DNA of 64,000 nucleotides from Methanosarcina horonobensis HB-1 = JCM 15518 (GTDB taxonomy: Archaea; Halobacteriota; Methanosarcinia; Methanosarcinales; Methanosarcinaceae), in contig NZ_CP009516.1 in assembly GCF_000970285.1 (NCBI RefSeq), positions 2,087,036-2,151,035 of the forward strand, written 5' to 3'. Below the pieces are notes generated by a model. It ran no database searches and was not told where the DNA came from. It worked only from the letters and a program-made list of their open reading frames with translations. Position numbers and translations under genes: made by a program. Each line of letters begins with the position of its first letter. Position 1 is the first letter of the stretch. Shown here in pieces: positions 51,552 to 60,678 of this stretch.

Positions 51552-54500
51552 ATGAAGCGACTGGATTCAGGCATGAAAGGATGCGAAGACATGGTAACAA
51601 ATAAAACTACAAACAAAAAGAAAATACAGGCACCAGTAGGGAAACCGTTACTAAAAGGAAAACGGATACCAGAAGGAAAACAGATTCTAAAGGAGGAATT
51701 GATCTCAAAAAAGGAACAGGTATCAGAAGGGGAACAAGAACCGGAAGAAAAGAAAGAGCCAGAAGAGGAACCGAAACCGGAAGAACAACAGAAACCGGAA
51801 AAGAATTTTCCCATCGTGGGCATCGGCGCATCGGCTGGTGGGCTGGGTGCATTCGAAGCCTTCTTCTCAGGTATTCCCAAAGACGTCAATCCTGGCGTAG
51901 CCTTTGTAATAATACAGCATCTTGACCCAAAATACAAGAGCATTCTTACCAGTCTGATAGGACGCTACACAAACCTGCCTGTTTACGAGATCGAGGAAGG
52001 GATGGATGTCAAGCCTAACAGCGTTTATGTTATCCCGCCTAACAGAGACTTAATTTATCGTGAGGGTTTGCTCCACTTAGTAGAACCGATCGAACCACAT
52101 GGTCGTCGTATGCCTATCGATTTCTTTTTCCGTTCCCTGGCAGAAGAAAAGAGAGAATGGGCTATCGGAATTGTACTCTCAGGCACTGGCAGTGACGGAA
52201 CATTAGGAATAAGGGCAATCAAGGCTGAAGGCGGAATGGTAATGGCACAGACTCCCGAATCCAGTGAGTACGACAGCATGCCGCGCAGTGTTATCGACAC
52301 CGGTCTGGCAGATTATATTCTCCCGCCGAAAGAAATGCCTGCCCAGCTCATTGCCTATGTAACTCAGGTTTTCGGGAAAGTATTCCATCCGGCTGCCAGG
52401 ACAGAAGATTCGATGAACAGGGTATTCAACCTGATATTTTCCCAGACAGGTCATGATTTTTCCCGTTATAAAAAAGGCACCATCACCCGGCGCATTGAGA
52501 GGCGTATGGCTGTTCACGCTATTAAGCGTGTAGATGAGTATGTGCAATACTTAGAGCAAAAACCTGCCGAAGTAGAATCGCTCTTTCGCGACTTCTTAAT
52601 CAGTGTCACCAGTTTTTTCCGTAATCCCAAGGCTTTTGACTTGCTTCAGGAAGAGGTTATCCCGAAACTCTTTGTCGAAAAGAATATACACGAAACAATA
52701 CGGGTCTGGGTGCCCGGCTGTTCCACAGGCGAGGAAGCTTATTCAATCGGCATCCTGCTCCAGGAACATATGGAAACATTGAGGCGAACTTTTAAGGTAC
52801 AAATTTTTGCAACGGATATTGACAGCCGGGCAATCGAACGTGCCCGCGCCGGTATATATCCTGCCAGCATCGCAGTCGATGTCTCGCCTGAACGACTGGA
52901 ACGCTTCTTCGGAGTGGGTCCAGACGGCAGCTACCACATTCATAAAAATATTCGTGAAATGGTGATCTTTTCCGAGCATGACCTCACAAAAGACCCTCCC
53001 TTCTCCAAACTCGACCTGCTCAGCTGCCGCAACGTACTGATTTACATGGACTCGGAGCTGCAGAAGAGACTTATTCCTCTCTTTTACTACGCGTTGAGCC
53101 CTGGCAAGTTTCTCTTTCTTGGATCTTCCGAGACCATTAACGGGTTCACTAACCTTTTTGACACGCTGGATCGCAAGGCGAAACTGTACCAGAGCAGGCA
53201 GAATGTTGGAATAGAGCAACTCCGTTCCATAGCTGCATATATCCCACCAAGAGTGGAACCCAGGGAGATTCAAGCAAAGGCAATTGAGGTTCCTATTCAG
53301 GGCAAACCTAAATTTCGCGAGTTGACCGAACGGCTTCTGATTCAAAATTATGCTCCTGCCGGTGTGCTAGTAAATGAAAAAGGTGACATCCTTTATATAC
53401 ACGGACGTACCGGCATGTACCTGGAACCGGCTCCGGGTGAAGCTGGAATGAATATTCTGGGTATGGCACGGGAGGGACTGCACCAGAGGTTGACTATTGC
53501 CCTGCACAGAGCGGTAACTGATAAAAAACTATTATTTTACCCTGGAGTGCAGGTCAAAACCAACGGCGACTTCACCGGAGTTAATCTGGCGGTAATACCC
53601 ATAGCTATAACTCCTTATGCAACCGAAGGGCAAGACCTGTTCCTGGTCATTTTTGAGAAACCTCCAGAATGGGAACAGAAAACAGCAGAGGAGGCAGCTC
53701 TCGGTGAAGGAAAGGGTGAAGCTCTCGCAAGTGCAACGGAGACTGACAGGCGCATTTTGGAGTTGAGGGAGCAACTGCGGATCAAAGAAGAAGAACTCAA
53801 AGCCACCAATGAGGAACTGGAGACTTCCACTGAAGAACTCAAATCCTCCAATGAAGAAATGCAGTCGGTAAATGAAGAATTACAGTCTTCAAACGAGGAG
53901 CTTGAGAGCTCAAAAGAGGAACTGCAGTCAGTTAACGAAGAGCTGGCTACGGTCAATGCCGAACTGCAAAATAAGGTCGCTGATTTGTCTCAGGCCAATA
54001 ACGATATGAACAACCTGCTTGCGGGCACGGACATAGGCACTATCTTCGTGGATTATGGGATGCGCATCATGCGTTTCACTCCCGCAGTCACAAATCTTGT
54101 TAATCTAATACCGACAGACGTGGGACGGCCTATCTGGGATATTGTCCCGAGTATTACAGGATATAACCGGCTAATAGAAGACATAAGAGAAGTACTGGAC
54201 AAACTGACGTCAAAAGAGGTAGAAGTTCAAACCCGGAATGGCATGTGGTTCCTGATGCGCATCAAACCTTACCGCACCCTTGATAATGTTATCAAAGGAG
54301 CGGTGATTACCTTTATAGACATTACCGAGCGCAAGCGAGCTGAGGAAGCACTACGCCAGAGTGAAGAGCGTTTTCGCGCTTTGGTGATGACCAGCTCGCA
54401 AGTAGTGTACCGCATGAGTCCAGATTGGAGTGAGATGAGCCGGCTCCATGGTAGGGGTTTTCTTGCAAATACGGAAAATCCAAGCCGCAACTGGCTTCAG

Positions 54501-54749
54501 GAGTACGTTCCTCTAGAAGATCAGCCGCATATGACCGCTGCCATTAATGAAGCCATCCGGAAAAAGAGAGTTTTCGAACTGGAACATCGAGTCAGGAAAG
54601 CGGACGGCAGCGTGGGATGGGTGTACTCTCGTGCCGTTCCTATTCTCGATGAAAATGGTGAAATAATTGAATGGTTTGGTGCCGCCAGTGACATTACCGA
54701 GCGCAAACGGGAAGAACTTTCGGCAAAAGAGCAGGAAACCAAAAAATGA
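51552..54749 (+). CDS. CheB-CheR-PAS fusion protein
   Basis: A 1065-residue fusion. Residues 1-85 are a Lys/Glu-rich repeat arm ([18 protein letters not shown]). The CheB methylesterase domain follows with catalytic Ser in [16 protein letters not shown], His in [11 protein letters not shown] and Asp in [11 protein letters not shown]. Then comes the CheR methyltransferase ([38 protein letters not shown]). A coiled coil of repeated [17 protein letters not shown] type (about residues 730-830) leads to two PAS domains. No receiver or kinase domain is attached, unlike many relatives. A start at 51591 is an alternative; the N-terminal arm is poorly conserved. It may handle a non-chemotactic methylation circuit. 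Confidence 0.9.
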   Translation: MKRLDSGMKGCEDMVTNKTTNKKKIQAPVGKPLLKGKRIPEGKQILKEELISKKEQVSEGEQEPEEKKEPEEEPKPEEQQKPEKNFPIVGIGASAGGLGAFEAFFSGIPKDVNPGVAFVIIQHLDPKYKSILTSLIGRYTNLPVYEIEEGMDVKPNSVYVIPPNRDLIYREGLLHLVEPIEPHGRRMPIDFFFRSLAEEKREWAIGIVLSGTGSDGTLGIRAIKAEGGMVMAQTPESSEYDSMPRSVIDTGLADYILPPKEMPAQLIAYVTQVFGKVFHPAARTEDSMNRVFNLIFSQTGHDFSRYKKGTITRRIERRMAVHAIKRVDEYVQYLEQKPAEVESLFRDFLISVTSFFRNPKAFDLLQEEVIPKLFVEKNIHETIRVWVPGCSTGEEAYSIGILLQEHMETLRRTFKVQIFATDIDSRAIERARAGIYPASIAVDVSPERLERFFGVGPDGSYHIHKNIREMVIFSEHDLTKDPPFSKLDLLSCRNVLIYMDSELQKRLIPLFYYALSPGKFLFLGSSETINGFTNLFDTLDRKAKLYQSRQNVGIEQLRSIAAYIPPRVEPREIQAKAIEVPIQGKPKFRELTERLLIQNYAPAGVLVNEKGDILYIHGRTGMYLEPAPGEAGMNILGMAREGLHQRLTIALHRAVTDKKLLFYPGVQVKTNGDFTGVNLAVIPIAITPYATEGQDLFLVIFEKPPEWEQKTAEEAALGEGKGEALASATETDRRILELREQLRIKEEELKATNEELETSTEELKSSNEEMQSVNEELQSSNEELESSKEELQSVNEELATVNAELQNKVADLSQANNDMNNLLAGTDIGTIFVDYGMRIMRFTPAVTNLVNLIPTDVGRPIWDIVPSITGYNRLIEDIREVLDKLTSKEVEVQTRNGMWFLMRIKPYRTLDNVIKGAVITFIDITERKRAEEALRQSEERFRALVMTSSQVVYRMSPDWSEMSRLHGRGFLANTENPSRNWLQEYVPLEDQPHMTAAINEAIRKKRVFELEHRVRKADGSVGWVYSRAVPILDENGEIIEWFGAASDITERKREELSAKEQETKK

Positions 54750-55468
54750 GTATGGGAAAAACCGACCGTGACTAAAACTCTATCCAGATAGGTAGCCCAG
54801 ATAGGTAGCGGAGACTTCTCAAAGGGAAGAGGGAAATATCAAGGATAAAACTCTCGTCCCGGAAACTGCAATTTCAGCGTCCTTGAAAAATATTTACAAA
54901 ATAGATTCGTAGAAATTTTCTAAATAAATTATTTTTTATTTAAATTTTTTTGATTATAATTGTCATGATGTGCTTTTTAGGGAATAGTCCATTGTTAGAT
55001 TTTTTTTAAGATTCTGGAAAACAATAAAAACATTACTAATATTAAATTGTTGTTTGATTTTAAAATATTTTAAATAAAACTAACATTTTATCAGGAACAA
55101 TTTTTCTGATAATTAATTTAAAATAAAATCGGGACATTGTATATTATAACGGAGAGAACAAGTCTAAAAGAGTGGAAATAACCGGTAGGGTATGTGAAAA
55201 GATAATTGCCTGGAAGACTTTTTTCCAGTTTCGAATAACTAAAATCAAGGGGAGAACTTTCGGAACCACTGTATCGGGAACTACAGTAAAAAGAAAAATG
55301 ATTCTTTCAGGCAATTTCCTCCTATTTCTTAATGCGCTTTTTATCCAGTGGCTTCATAACTGTTTTTTGTCTGCTGTTTTGATGTTTTTCGGGCTCTTTC
55401 ATTCAGTTAATGTAAGACTAAATAACCTCTGGAATTTATTAGTTAACTTTGCTGGCATCGCAGATAGT
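54750..55468. other. Intergenic gap after the CheBR fusion
   Basis: No supported gene. A TATA-like GTATATTATAA at 55139-55149 precedes a 107-codon plus frame (55172-55495) with unconvincing composition and overlap with the next gene. I see no strong hairpin. Confidence 0.35.
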
Positions 55469-56200
55469 TCACAAATCCTTGTGGGGCCCGTTTAAATGTT
55501 TCATAATCCAATCTTTTATCTCCACATAAACCTCATCGGCTACATTATCCAGTTCATGACCGGCTTTAGCGTCATATACTTCTATTCTTTTAGGTTCGTG
55601 TGCCATATCATATGCAAGTACCGAAACATCCGGAGGTATGACCTCGTCCTCCTCGCCGTGGATCAGGAACACCGATGTGTCTTTTGGGAGGAAAGAGATC
55701 GGATCAACCCCACGGCCCTGAGTTGAGAGCATCACTATGGTTTTTACGTTCTTATTGTTAAAAGCAGCCTGAACAACGACTGCACCCCCAAAAGAGTGCC
55801 CTATCAGGCCAAGAATCCTTACATTTTCCGATTTTAAAAACTCTATTCCCACAAGGACGTCTATTAAAGCCTCAGCCATATCTTTTGGACTCCTGAATTT
55901 TATCCTTAGAGAACTTATGCCTGTTTCTCTTAGATCACTGGATAAACGCGGGTACAGGCTGTCTGCAGGTGAATCAAAGCCCCCGTGCACTCCTGTGACC
56001 ATAATTACGCCTTTATCTGTCCCCTCTGCCCCGTAGTAAGCGCAATCTATCCTTCCACGGCTTGTCCCTATCTGGACGAACTCATAAAAATCTTTTTGTT
56101 CTCTTTTGACATCGAGAATAATTGTTTCCAAATCCCGTTTTTTGATATTAATTATCTCTGTGCCCTGAAGCTTTGTGCCCCTCAATTCCGTGCCCTGCAT
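55469..56200 (-). CDS. Alpha/beta hydrolase family protein
   Basis: A 243-residue cytoplasmic hydrolase. It has a normal nucleophile elbow GLIGHSFGGAVVVQAAFNNK, acid region VFLIHGEEDEVIPPDVSVL and catalytic His in KAGHELDNVADEVY. The strand before the nucleophile contains VIMVTGVHGGFDSPADSLYP (oxyanion loop). Residues 1-15 are a short direct repeat (MQGTELRGTKLQGTE), so the start could be later, but the frame is open and no better ribosome site is seen. In contrast to the lipoprotein at 34290-35222 the serine is present. Substrate unknown. Confidence 0.85.
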   Translation of the reverse strand: MQGTELRGTKLQGTEIINIKKRDLETIILDVKREQKDFYEFVQIGTSRGRIDCAYYGAEGTDKGVIMVTGVHGGFDSPADSLYPRLSSDLRETGISSLRIKFRSPKDMAEALIDVLVGIEFLKSENVRILGLIGHSFGGAVVVQAAFNNKNVKTIVMLSTQGRGVDPISFLPKDTSVFLIHGEEDEVIPPDVSVLAYDMAHEPKRIEVYDAKAGHELDNVADEVYVEIKDWIMKHLNGPHKDL

Positions 56201-56284
56201 GATTATAGTTTGACTTTTACTTATTAGCCACTTATGGATAACATTAAATTTCTAGCAAGAAGTGAAGCATTGATAGGCAGTGTA

Positions 56285-56317
56285 TCGATTTTTCAGTAAA
56301 ACCACAAATCTCATAAA
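56285..56317. repeat. Flanking repeat A of the 56.3-57.6 kb module
   Basis: TCGATTTTTCAGTAAAACCA then CAAATCTCATAA; matches 57563-57595 at 27 of 33 positions, same orientation. The two copies bracket the IS5 remnant, the retropepsin-like pair and a MITE. Confidence 0.5.
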
Positions 56318-56466
56318 GTCCCTGAATACAAAATTCGAGATCAAGAGATTAACTTAATTCGTAGTATACAAAAATTTGACTTCGAATTTACAGCAAATTC
56401 ACGACACTTCTTTACGCCCAATATTCAAATTTCTTCCTTTTTGGGTAGGGCCGCCCGACAAAACGT

Positions 56467-56670
56467 AAAATCGGCTACGACTACGAGATTTCTGAGAACT
56501 TATTGAAAAAATCTGGATTAACAGGAGCAAACCCCACTGATCGTGGAAAAAAAGGGACAAAAAAGAGTATCTTAACTGACGGAAAAGGTATTCCACTTTC
56601 AGTAATAGTGGATGGAGCGAATCGTCACGATAAAAAGCTTGTAATTTACCGCGAAACCCGTGTATTTTAA
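56467..56670 (+). pseudogene. IS5-family transposase fragment
   Basis: The plus frame reads KIGYDYEISENLLKKSGLTG, then ANPTDRGKKGTKKSILTDGK and GIPLSVIVDGANRHDKKLV. The block NPTDRGKKGTKKSILTDG-GIPL-ANRHD is the N-terminal part of the IS5/IS427 DDE domain, including the first catalytic Asp (TDG). It runs to a stop at 56668-56670 and lacks its start and most of the catalytic core, so it is dead. It marks this region as an insertion hot spot. Confidence 0.75.
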
Positions 56671-56704
56671 CCATTTAATCAAGAAAACGATGTTTTATTA
56701 CTGC

Positions 56705-57072
56705 TCATTCTATGTACAATTTAGAATTCCTACCATCGAATGTGACAGAATATTCATCAAGAACATTCCGCCCGATCAACATATCTCCGGCAACTTCATT
56801 ATAAAAAACTTCAACATCCTTATGTTTGTTTCCAAAAAATTCCAGATCTATAAATGTATACCAACCAACAACTGTACTATTAACAGCACTAACAAAAGTA
56901 CGATATTCTTCTTGTAATCCAAGTCTTAACCAAAGATCTCTTGGTATGACAATTGCATCAGAACCAGTATCAAGATAGGCACAGGCAGTTTCTCTTTTAT
57001 TCAAAATAGGATAATCAGAGTGACCTTGACAAGTGGGTCATTATCATAATAATCCAAAACTTTTTTACGCAT
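56705..57072 (-). pseudogene. Retropepsin-like aspartic protease family gene with -1 frame break
   Basis: The ATG at 57072 starts MRKKVLDYYDNDPLVKVTLI, then a frame change of one base near 57005-57020 leads to PILNKRETACAYLDTGSDAI and VIPRDLWLRLGLQEEYRTF, ending GDMLIGRNVLDEYSVTFDGR. LDTGSDAIVIP is the aspartic protease DTG motif (clan AA), and LIGRNVLDEY is the matching second region, so the family is clear. Without the shift, translation would restart at TTG 57004 and lack the first strand. The gene overlaps its partner at 57065-57316 by 8 bases. It may be broken, mis-sequenced or, less likely, frameshifted in translation. Confidence 0.65.
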
Positions 57073-57316
57073 GGTTTCTATTCCTGATACGAAGAGCTAC
57101 AGGATTCTTGCCAACTCTACGCACAAAAAAACGATGACCTGGGCGCTTCTTTCTCGCCTCAAGACCAACATCTCTAAGGCTATCACCAACAGATGCGAAG
57201 TCATTGGCATCAATATCTATGGCTATAATCTTTTTGTCATATAACTTCTCCCATTCTTCCTTATGGGCTTCATAGATACTATTTGCTTTTTCATCGAATT
57301 TATTGGCATCTAACAT
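57065..57316 (-). CDS. DUF5678-like small protein, partner of the retropepsin-like gene
   Basis: An 83-residue protein: NSIYEAHKEEWEKLYDKKII then AIDIDANDFASVGDSLRDVG and PGHRFFVRRVGKNPVAL. This matches the DUF5678-type pattern (W-x2-LY...K-x-I/V-A-I...GDSL...PG..F..RRVG). The stop codon overlaps the start of the aspartic-protease-like gene (ATGCGTAA). In other genomes this small protein often precedes clan AA protease-like proteins, so the pair is a unit of unknown purpose; an antitoxin-like or chaperone-like role is speculation. It is flanked by transposon debris, consistent with mobility. Confidence 0.7.
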   Translation of the reverse strand: MLDANKFDEKANSIYEAHKEEWEKLYDKKIIAIDIDANDFASVGDSLRDVGLEARKKRPGHRFFVRRVGKNPVALRIRNRNHA

Positions 57317-57399
57317 ATGTTTACCTCTTCGATCAGACCTTTGCTTTAAACTATGTTTTATTATCTAAATAATACTTTTTCTTTATTATCAGTGTTTAA

Positions 57400-57511
57400 G
57401 AATCTATTCGAAAAGTATAATGAACTGTGTCTCAAATTAAAAATCAACTTTCAATAAACATTTTCTTCAAATTTGTGTACAACCACTGAAACAGACTTTT
57501 CGGATAGGCTC
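57400..57511. mobile_element. MITE-like element with 17-bp inverted ends and TTAA duplication
   Basis: The element begins GAATCTATTCGAAAAGT and ends ACTTTTCGGATAGGCTC (14 of 17 pairing), 112 bp long, with no coding capacity. TTAA occurs immediately on both sides (57396-57399 and 57512-57515) as a target duplication. The ends resemble those of IS5-group elements (GRGCCTATCCGAAAAGT type), matching the dead IS5 transposase nearby. Confidence 0.65.
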
Positions 57512-57546
57512 TTAATGACCCTCTGCGCTCCCTTAGCAATAAATCT

Positions 57547-57570
57547 TAAATCGGAAAGTGTTCCGATTTA
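57547..57570. other. Perfect 10-bp hairpin TAAATCGGAA-AGTG-TTCCGATTTA
   Basis: A perfect stem with a 4-base loop between the MITE and the second MEDS kinase. It overlaps the start of flanking repeat B. It may be an end structure of a lost element or a terminator. Confidence 0.5.
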
Positions 57571-57595
57571 TCTGTAAGACCATAAATTTCATAAT
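57563..57595. repeat. Flanking repeat B of the 56.3-57.6 kb module
   Basis: CCGATTTATCTGTAAGACCA then TAAATTTCATAA; matches 56285-56317 at 27 of 33 positions in the same orientation. Confidence 0.5.
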
Positions 57596-57729
57596 TAACG
57601 ACACTGCCATCAAGAAATCACAAATTAATCAAGACAAAAATTAATCAAAGCTAAAATCACAAATCCAGATGCAACGGAGTCAAACTTGATTAACCCTCAA
57701 ACGTGTGATAGAGGAATAACTTATCAGGA

Positions 57730-60138
57730 TTATGGCTTTTCAGTTACTTCGAAAGTAATTACGAATTCCGTTCCGTGGTCTCTTCTAAGCTTGATTTCTC
57801 CATCCAGTTGGTCAATAAGGATGCTCACTAACTGCAGTCCGAGCGACTCAACATTCCCTAATTCCAGGCTTTCAGGAATTCCTTTTCCGTTATCCGAAAT
57901 TGTCAGGCTGAAAAGAGATTTATGCGTTTCATTATTCTTTTTTTCTCTGGAAAGCTGGACTCGAATTTCTCCGTCTTCGCTTTTGGTAAATGCATATTTG
58001 AGGGAGTTCGAAATAAGTTCATTAACAATTATTCCCAACAGGACAGCAATATCCATATCGAATAATGCATTTTCTTCCAGATCCATGTGAAGGCGGACAT
58101 TCTCACTATTAAGGCTGTAAGTATGGAAAAGGTTTTCAGCTAACTTCCGGATGTATTCAGAAAAATTCAGCGTATCGGTCCCTTTTCCTTTATAGAGTTC
58201 TTCATGGATAAGGGACATTGAAAGTACCCGGTTCTGGCTTTCTACGAAGGCTTCAAGAACCTCCGAGTCTTTGATACACTCTTTGTCCTGGAACTTTTCA
58301 GCCTGCAGATCCAGCAATGAAGAGATCACTTGCAGGTTATTCTTAATCCGATGATGGATTTCCTTTTTACGGCTAATCTCGATGCCTTCAAGAAATTTTT
58401 CAGTTTCTTTCTTCTCGGTCACATCATAAATCGTACCCTGGTAGAATTCCGATTTCTCATCTGTCTTTTTAATTTTCTGGTAAATCTCGTGAACCCACCT
58501 GATTCTTCCATCTTTGTGTTTTATGCGGTATTCGATATCTCCATAACCTGTGGACTGGAAATTTCGAATCTTTTTCTCTTCTTTGAGAACAAGAGAGAGG
58601 TCATCAGGATGAATTATCTCTTTCCACTTAATCCGGGATGAAAAGTCTTTTTCTCTATACCCGGTGATCTCTTCGGCAGCCCCATGCAGATACACGGGAA
58701 TAAAATTTTCATTACGCTGATAGACAATACCGTGGAAATTTTGTATGAAAGATCGGTATTTCTCTTCACTTTCTTTCACTTTTTTTAACGCAAGTTTCCA
58801 ATCCGTAATGTCTTTGATTACTCCTATAGCCTCGTAAGGATGACCTTCATGATCCCTGAGGTAAATTCCTTTATTTTCTATGTCAATGTAAGTTCCGTCT
58901 TTTCTTTTCAACCTTAATTCTTCTTTATACCTATCTCCGGTAGATTTTATGTCTCGGAATCTTGCGCCCACATGAGTTTCACTTGAAGACTGGATATTCG
59001 TAGTCCAGATGTACTTGCCAAGCATCTGAAATTCTTCAAAACTATATCCTGTGGTTTCTTCTATTGCACCTGCCCAGGTGCATTTATCAGTTCTTAAATC
59101 ATAGTCATAAACCAGCTGCCCTGTCTGTTCTGTGATAATTCTGTAGATTTCCTTGCTTCTCAGAAGTTTTTCTACTGTTTGTTCATTTTCAGTTATGTCC
59201 CTGGACATAACCAGGGCAGCTGTCGGATTTCCGGAAGCATCGAAAATCGGAGAAAGAGTTAATGAGACGTTTATTACCTTACCATCCTTTCTTAACTGTA
59301 AAGTCTCATAGTGATGTATTTTTTCTTCATATCTGATAAGTTCAGTTAGTTCTTTTATTTCTTCGACTAAAGTAGGTGGTTCAAGGACGTCTATGGGCTT
59401 TCCCAAAACTTCCTCTGCCGTATAACCGTAAATTCGCTCTGCACCTTTATTCCAGCTGGTAATAATGCCATCAAGAGATTCGGTCATAATAGCATCATCG
59501 GATAATTCAAGAATATTTGCAAGTATCTCGGTTTCTTCCATTTTTTTATATCTGGAATTTCCTACCAGTTCCCACTTTCCTTCCTTTTTTATCAAAGCAA
59601 ACTGGTGATTTGCAATTATATCGATAGTCTCGGTTGCGTTAAACTTGTCAAGAGGATAGGTGCAAAGAGCTGTTATCCGGCACTTGCCTGTGATCCGATC
59701 CAGTTCTTTTTCATAATCAGCAAAATCATTCCGGTTTTCTTTTTCCAGCCAGGAAGTATCTTCGGTCAGCCTCAAACCGTCATAACCACTGGAAAGAGCC
59801 TGATTGAATTTCTCAACCCAGCCATTCAATACTCTCTCCGAATTAAAAACTCCATTTTTAAAATACCAGTGAGTATATGGGATAATTTCGATTTGCCCTT
59901 TTTCCAGATAGATATCAATGTAAGGAATAGCTTTTCTAAGGGCTTCTTTTGACTCTTCTATTTCCAGAGGTTGTGACGTGATCCACAAGCATAATTCGTT
60001 ATTCTCCAGTCCTGCTTTAAAATAAGGAAAAGCTATATCCATCAAATCTTCTTTTGTCCTGTAGAACTGGCAGAAATGTGTTCCCCATGGCATATCTCCA
60101 GTAATATTGTGACCGGAGTTTCTCGATTTTTCTTTCAC
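57730..60138 (-). CDS. MEDS-PAS-PAS-PAS sensor histidine kinase (HisKA_2 type)
   Basis: An 802-residue soluble kinase. MEDS domain at about residues 12-190 (MPWGTHFCQFYRTKEDLMDI; YDGLRLTEDTSWLEKE; ALCTYPLDKFN). Three PAS domains follow: DDAIMTESLDGIITSWNKGA, GQLVYDYDLRTDKCTWAGAI and GIVYQRNENFIPVYLHGAAE. The kinase has HisKA_2 EIHHRIKNNLQVISSLLDLQ and HATPase NELISNSLKYAFTKSEDGE, ending ISDNGKGIPESLEL. Its MEDS half is paralogous to 15279-17033 and its PAS/kinase half to 17570-19474, so it looks like a combination of both. No regulator is adjacent. Confidence 0.93.
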   Translation of the reverse strand: MKEKSRNSGHNITGDMPWGTHFCQFYRTKEDLMDIAFPYFKAGLENNELCLWITSQPLEIEESKEALRKAIPYIDIYLEKGQIEIIPYTHWYFKNGVFNSERVLNGWVEKFNQALSSGYDGLRLTEDTSWLEKENRNDFADYEKELDRITGKCRITALCTYPLDKFNATETIDIIANHQFALIKKEGKWELVGNSRYKKMEETEILANILELSDDAIMTESLDGIITSWNKGAERIYGYTAEEVLGKPIDVLEPPTLVEEIKELTELIRYEEKIHHYETLQLRKDGKVINVSLTLSPIFDASGNPTAALVMSRDITENEQTVEKLLRSKEIYRIITEQTGQLVYDYDLRTDKCTWAGAIEETTGYSFEEFQMLGKYIWTTNIQSSSETHVGARFRDIKSTGDRYKEELRLKRKDGTYIDIENKGIYLRDHEGHPYEAIGVIKDITDWKLALKKVKESEEKYRSFIQNFHGIVYQRNENFIPVYLHGAAEEITGYREKDFSSRIKWKEIIHPDDLSLVLKEEKKIRNFQSTGYGDIEYRIKHKDGRIRWVHEIYQKIKKTDEKSEFYQGTIYDVTEKKETEKFLEGIEISRKKEIHHRIKNNLQVISSLLDLQAEKFQDKECIKDSEVLEAFVESQNRVLSMSLIHEELYKGKGTDTLNFSEYIRKLAENLFHTYSLNSENVRLHMDLEENALFDMDIAVLLGIIVNELISNSLKYAFTKSEDGEIRVQLSREKKNNETHKSLFSLTISDNGKGIPESLELGNVESLGLQLVSILIDQLDGEIKLRRDHGTEFVITFEVTEKP

Positions 60139-60615
60139 TCTACCCCTCTCCAGCTGTCGGGAAAAATTTGAAAGCGCTTATTTACTTTCTTGAGTAGTAT
60201 ACTGTTATATTCCGGGTTAATACTTCTTATATCAGTAGCTTCCTAAGAATTATTTTTGTATTAAGTGAGTACGTTTTTGCAACTTCTTTTTTGGAAAAGT
60301 ATAGGATCAGTTTACCAGATAATTTTCAGTATTAATATTTAAATTAGTATATTAATATTCTCCATGGCACTTTCTCATATTCTGTTCTTCAGATCATCTC
60401 TCTGTTTTCGAAATATTGTCAGTTTATGGTCATCTTTTTTACGAAATATTTGGATAAAATCAGGAAAAGTATGCCGGACGAGTTTCAAAAATCAAGAGAT
60501 CAATTCCGGAATATATGCATAACTTAGGAAAAATTACATTAAAAAGGCAAAAAGAGTAGTGTTTGTTAGCTTTAGTAATAGCTAACAGAAACGAACAGAC
60601 CTTTTTAATTTTAAC
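60139..60615. other. Intergenic gap between kinase and DUF5996 gene
   Basis: No supported gene. AT-rich, with ATTAGTATATTAATATTCTC (60342-60361) as a possible TATA region for the kinase. The last 40 bases are the possible extension of the DUF5996 frame. Confidence 0.35.
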
Positions 60616-60678
60616 TCAATCATAAGGCCTTTCCAGCTTTTCCAGTAGACTCTGATACTCTCTCTGTTTCTCTTCAAC

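Noticed and set aside
55172-55495. 107-residue plus frame after the CheBR gene
   Set aside because: GTG start without ribosome site, odd composition, and overlaps the end of the convergent hydrolase.
57552-57565. CGGAA-AGTG-TTCCG as a NrpR nitrogen operator
   Set aside because: NrpR sites in methanogens have a 6-base spacer between GGAA and TTCC; here it is 4, and no nitrogen gene is adjacent.
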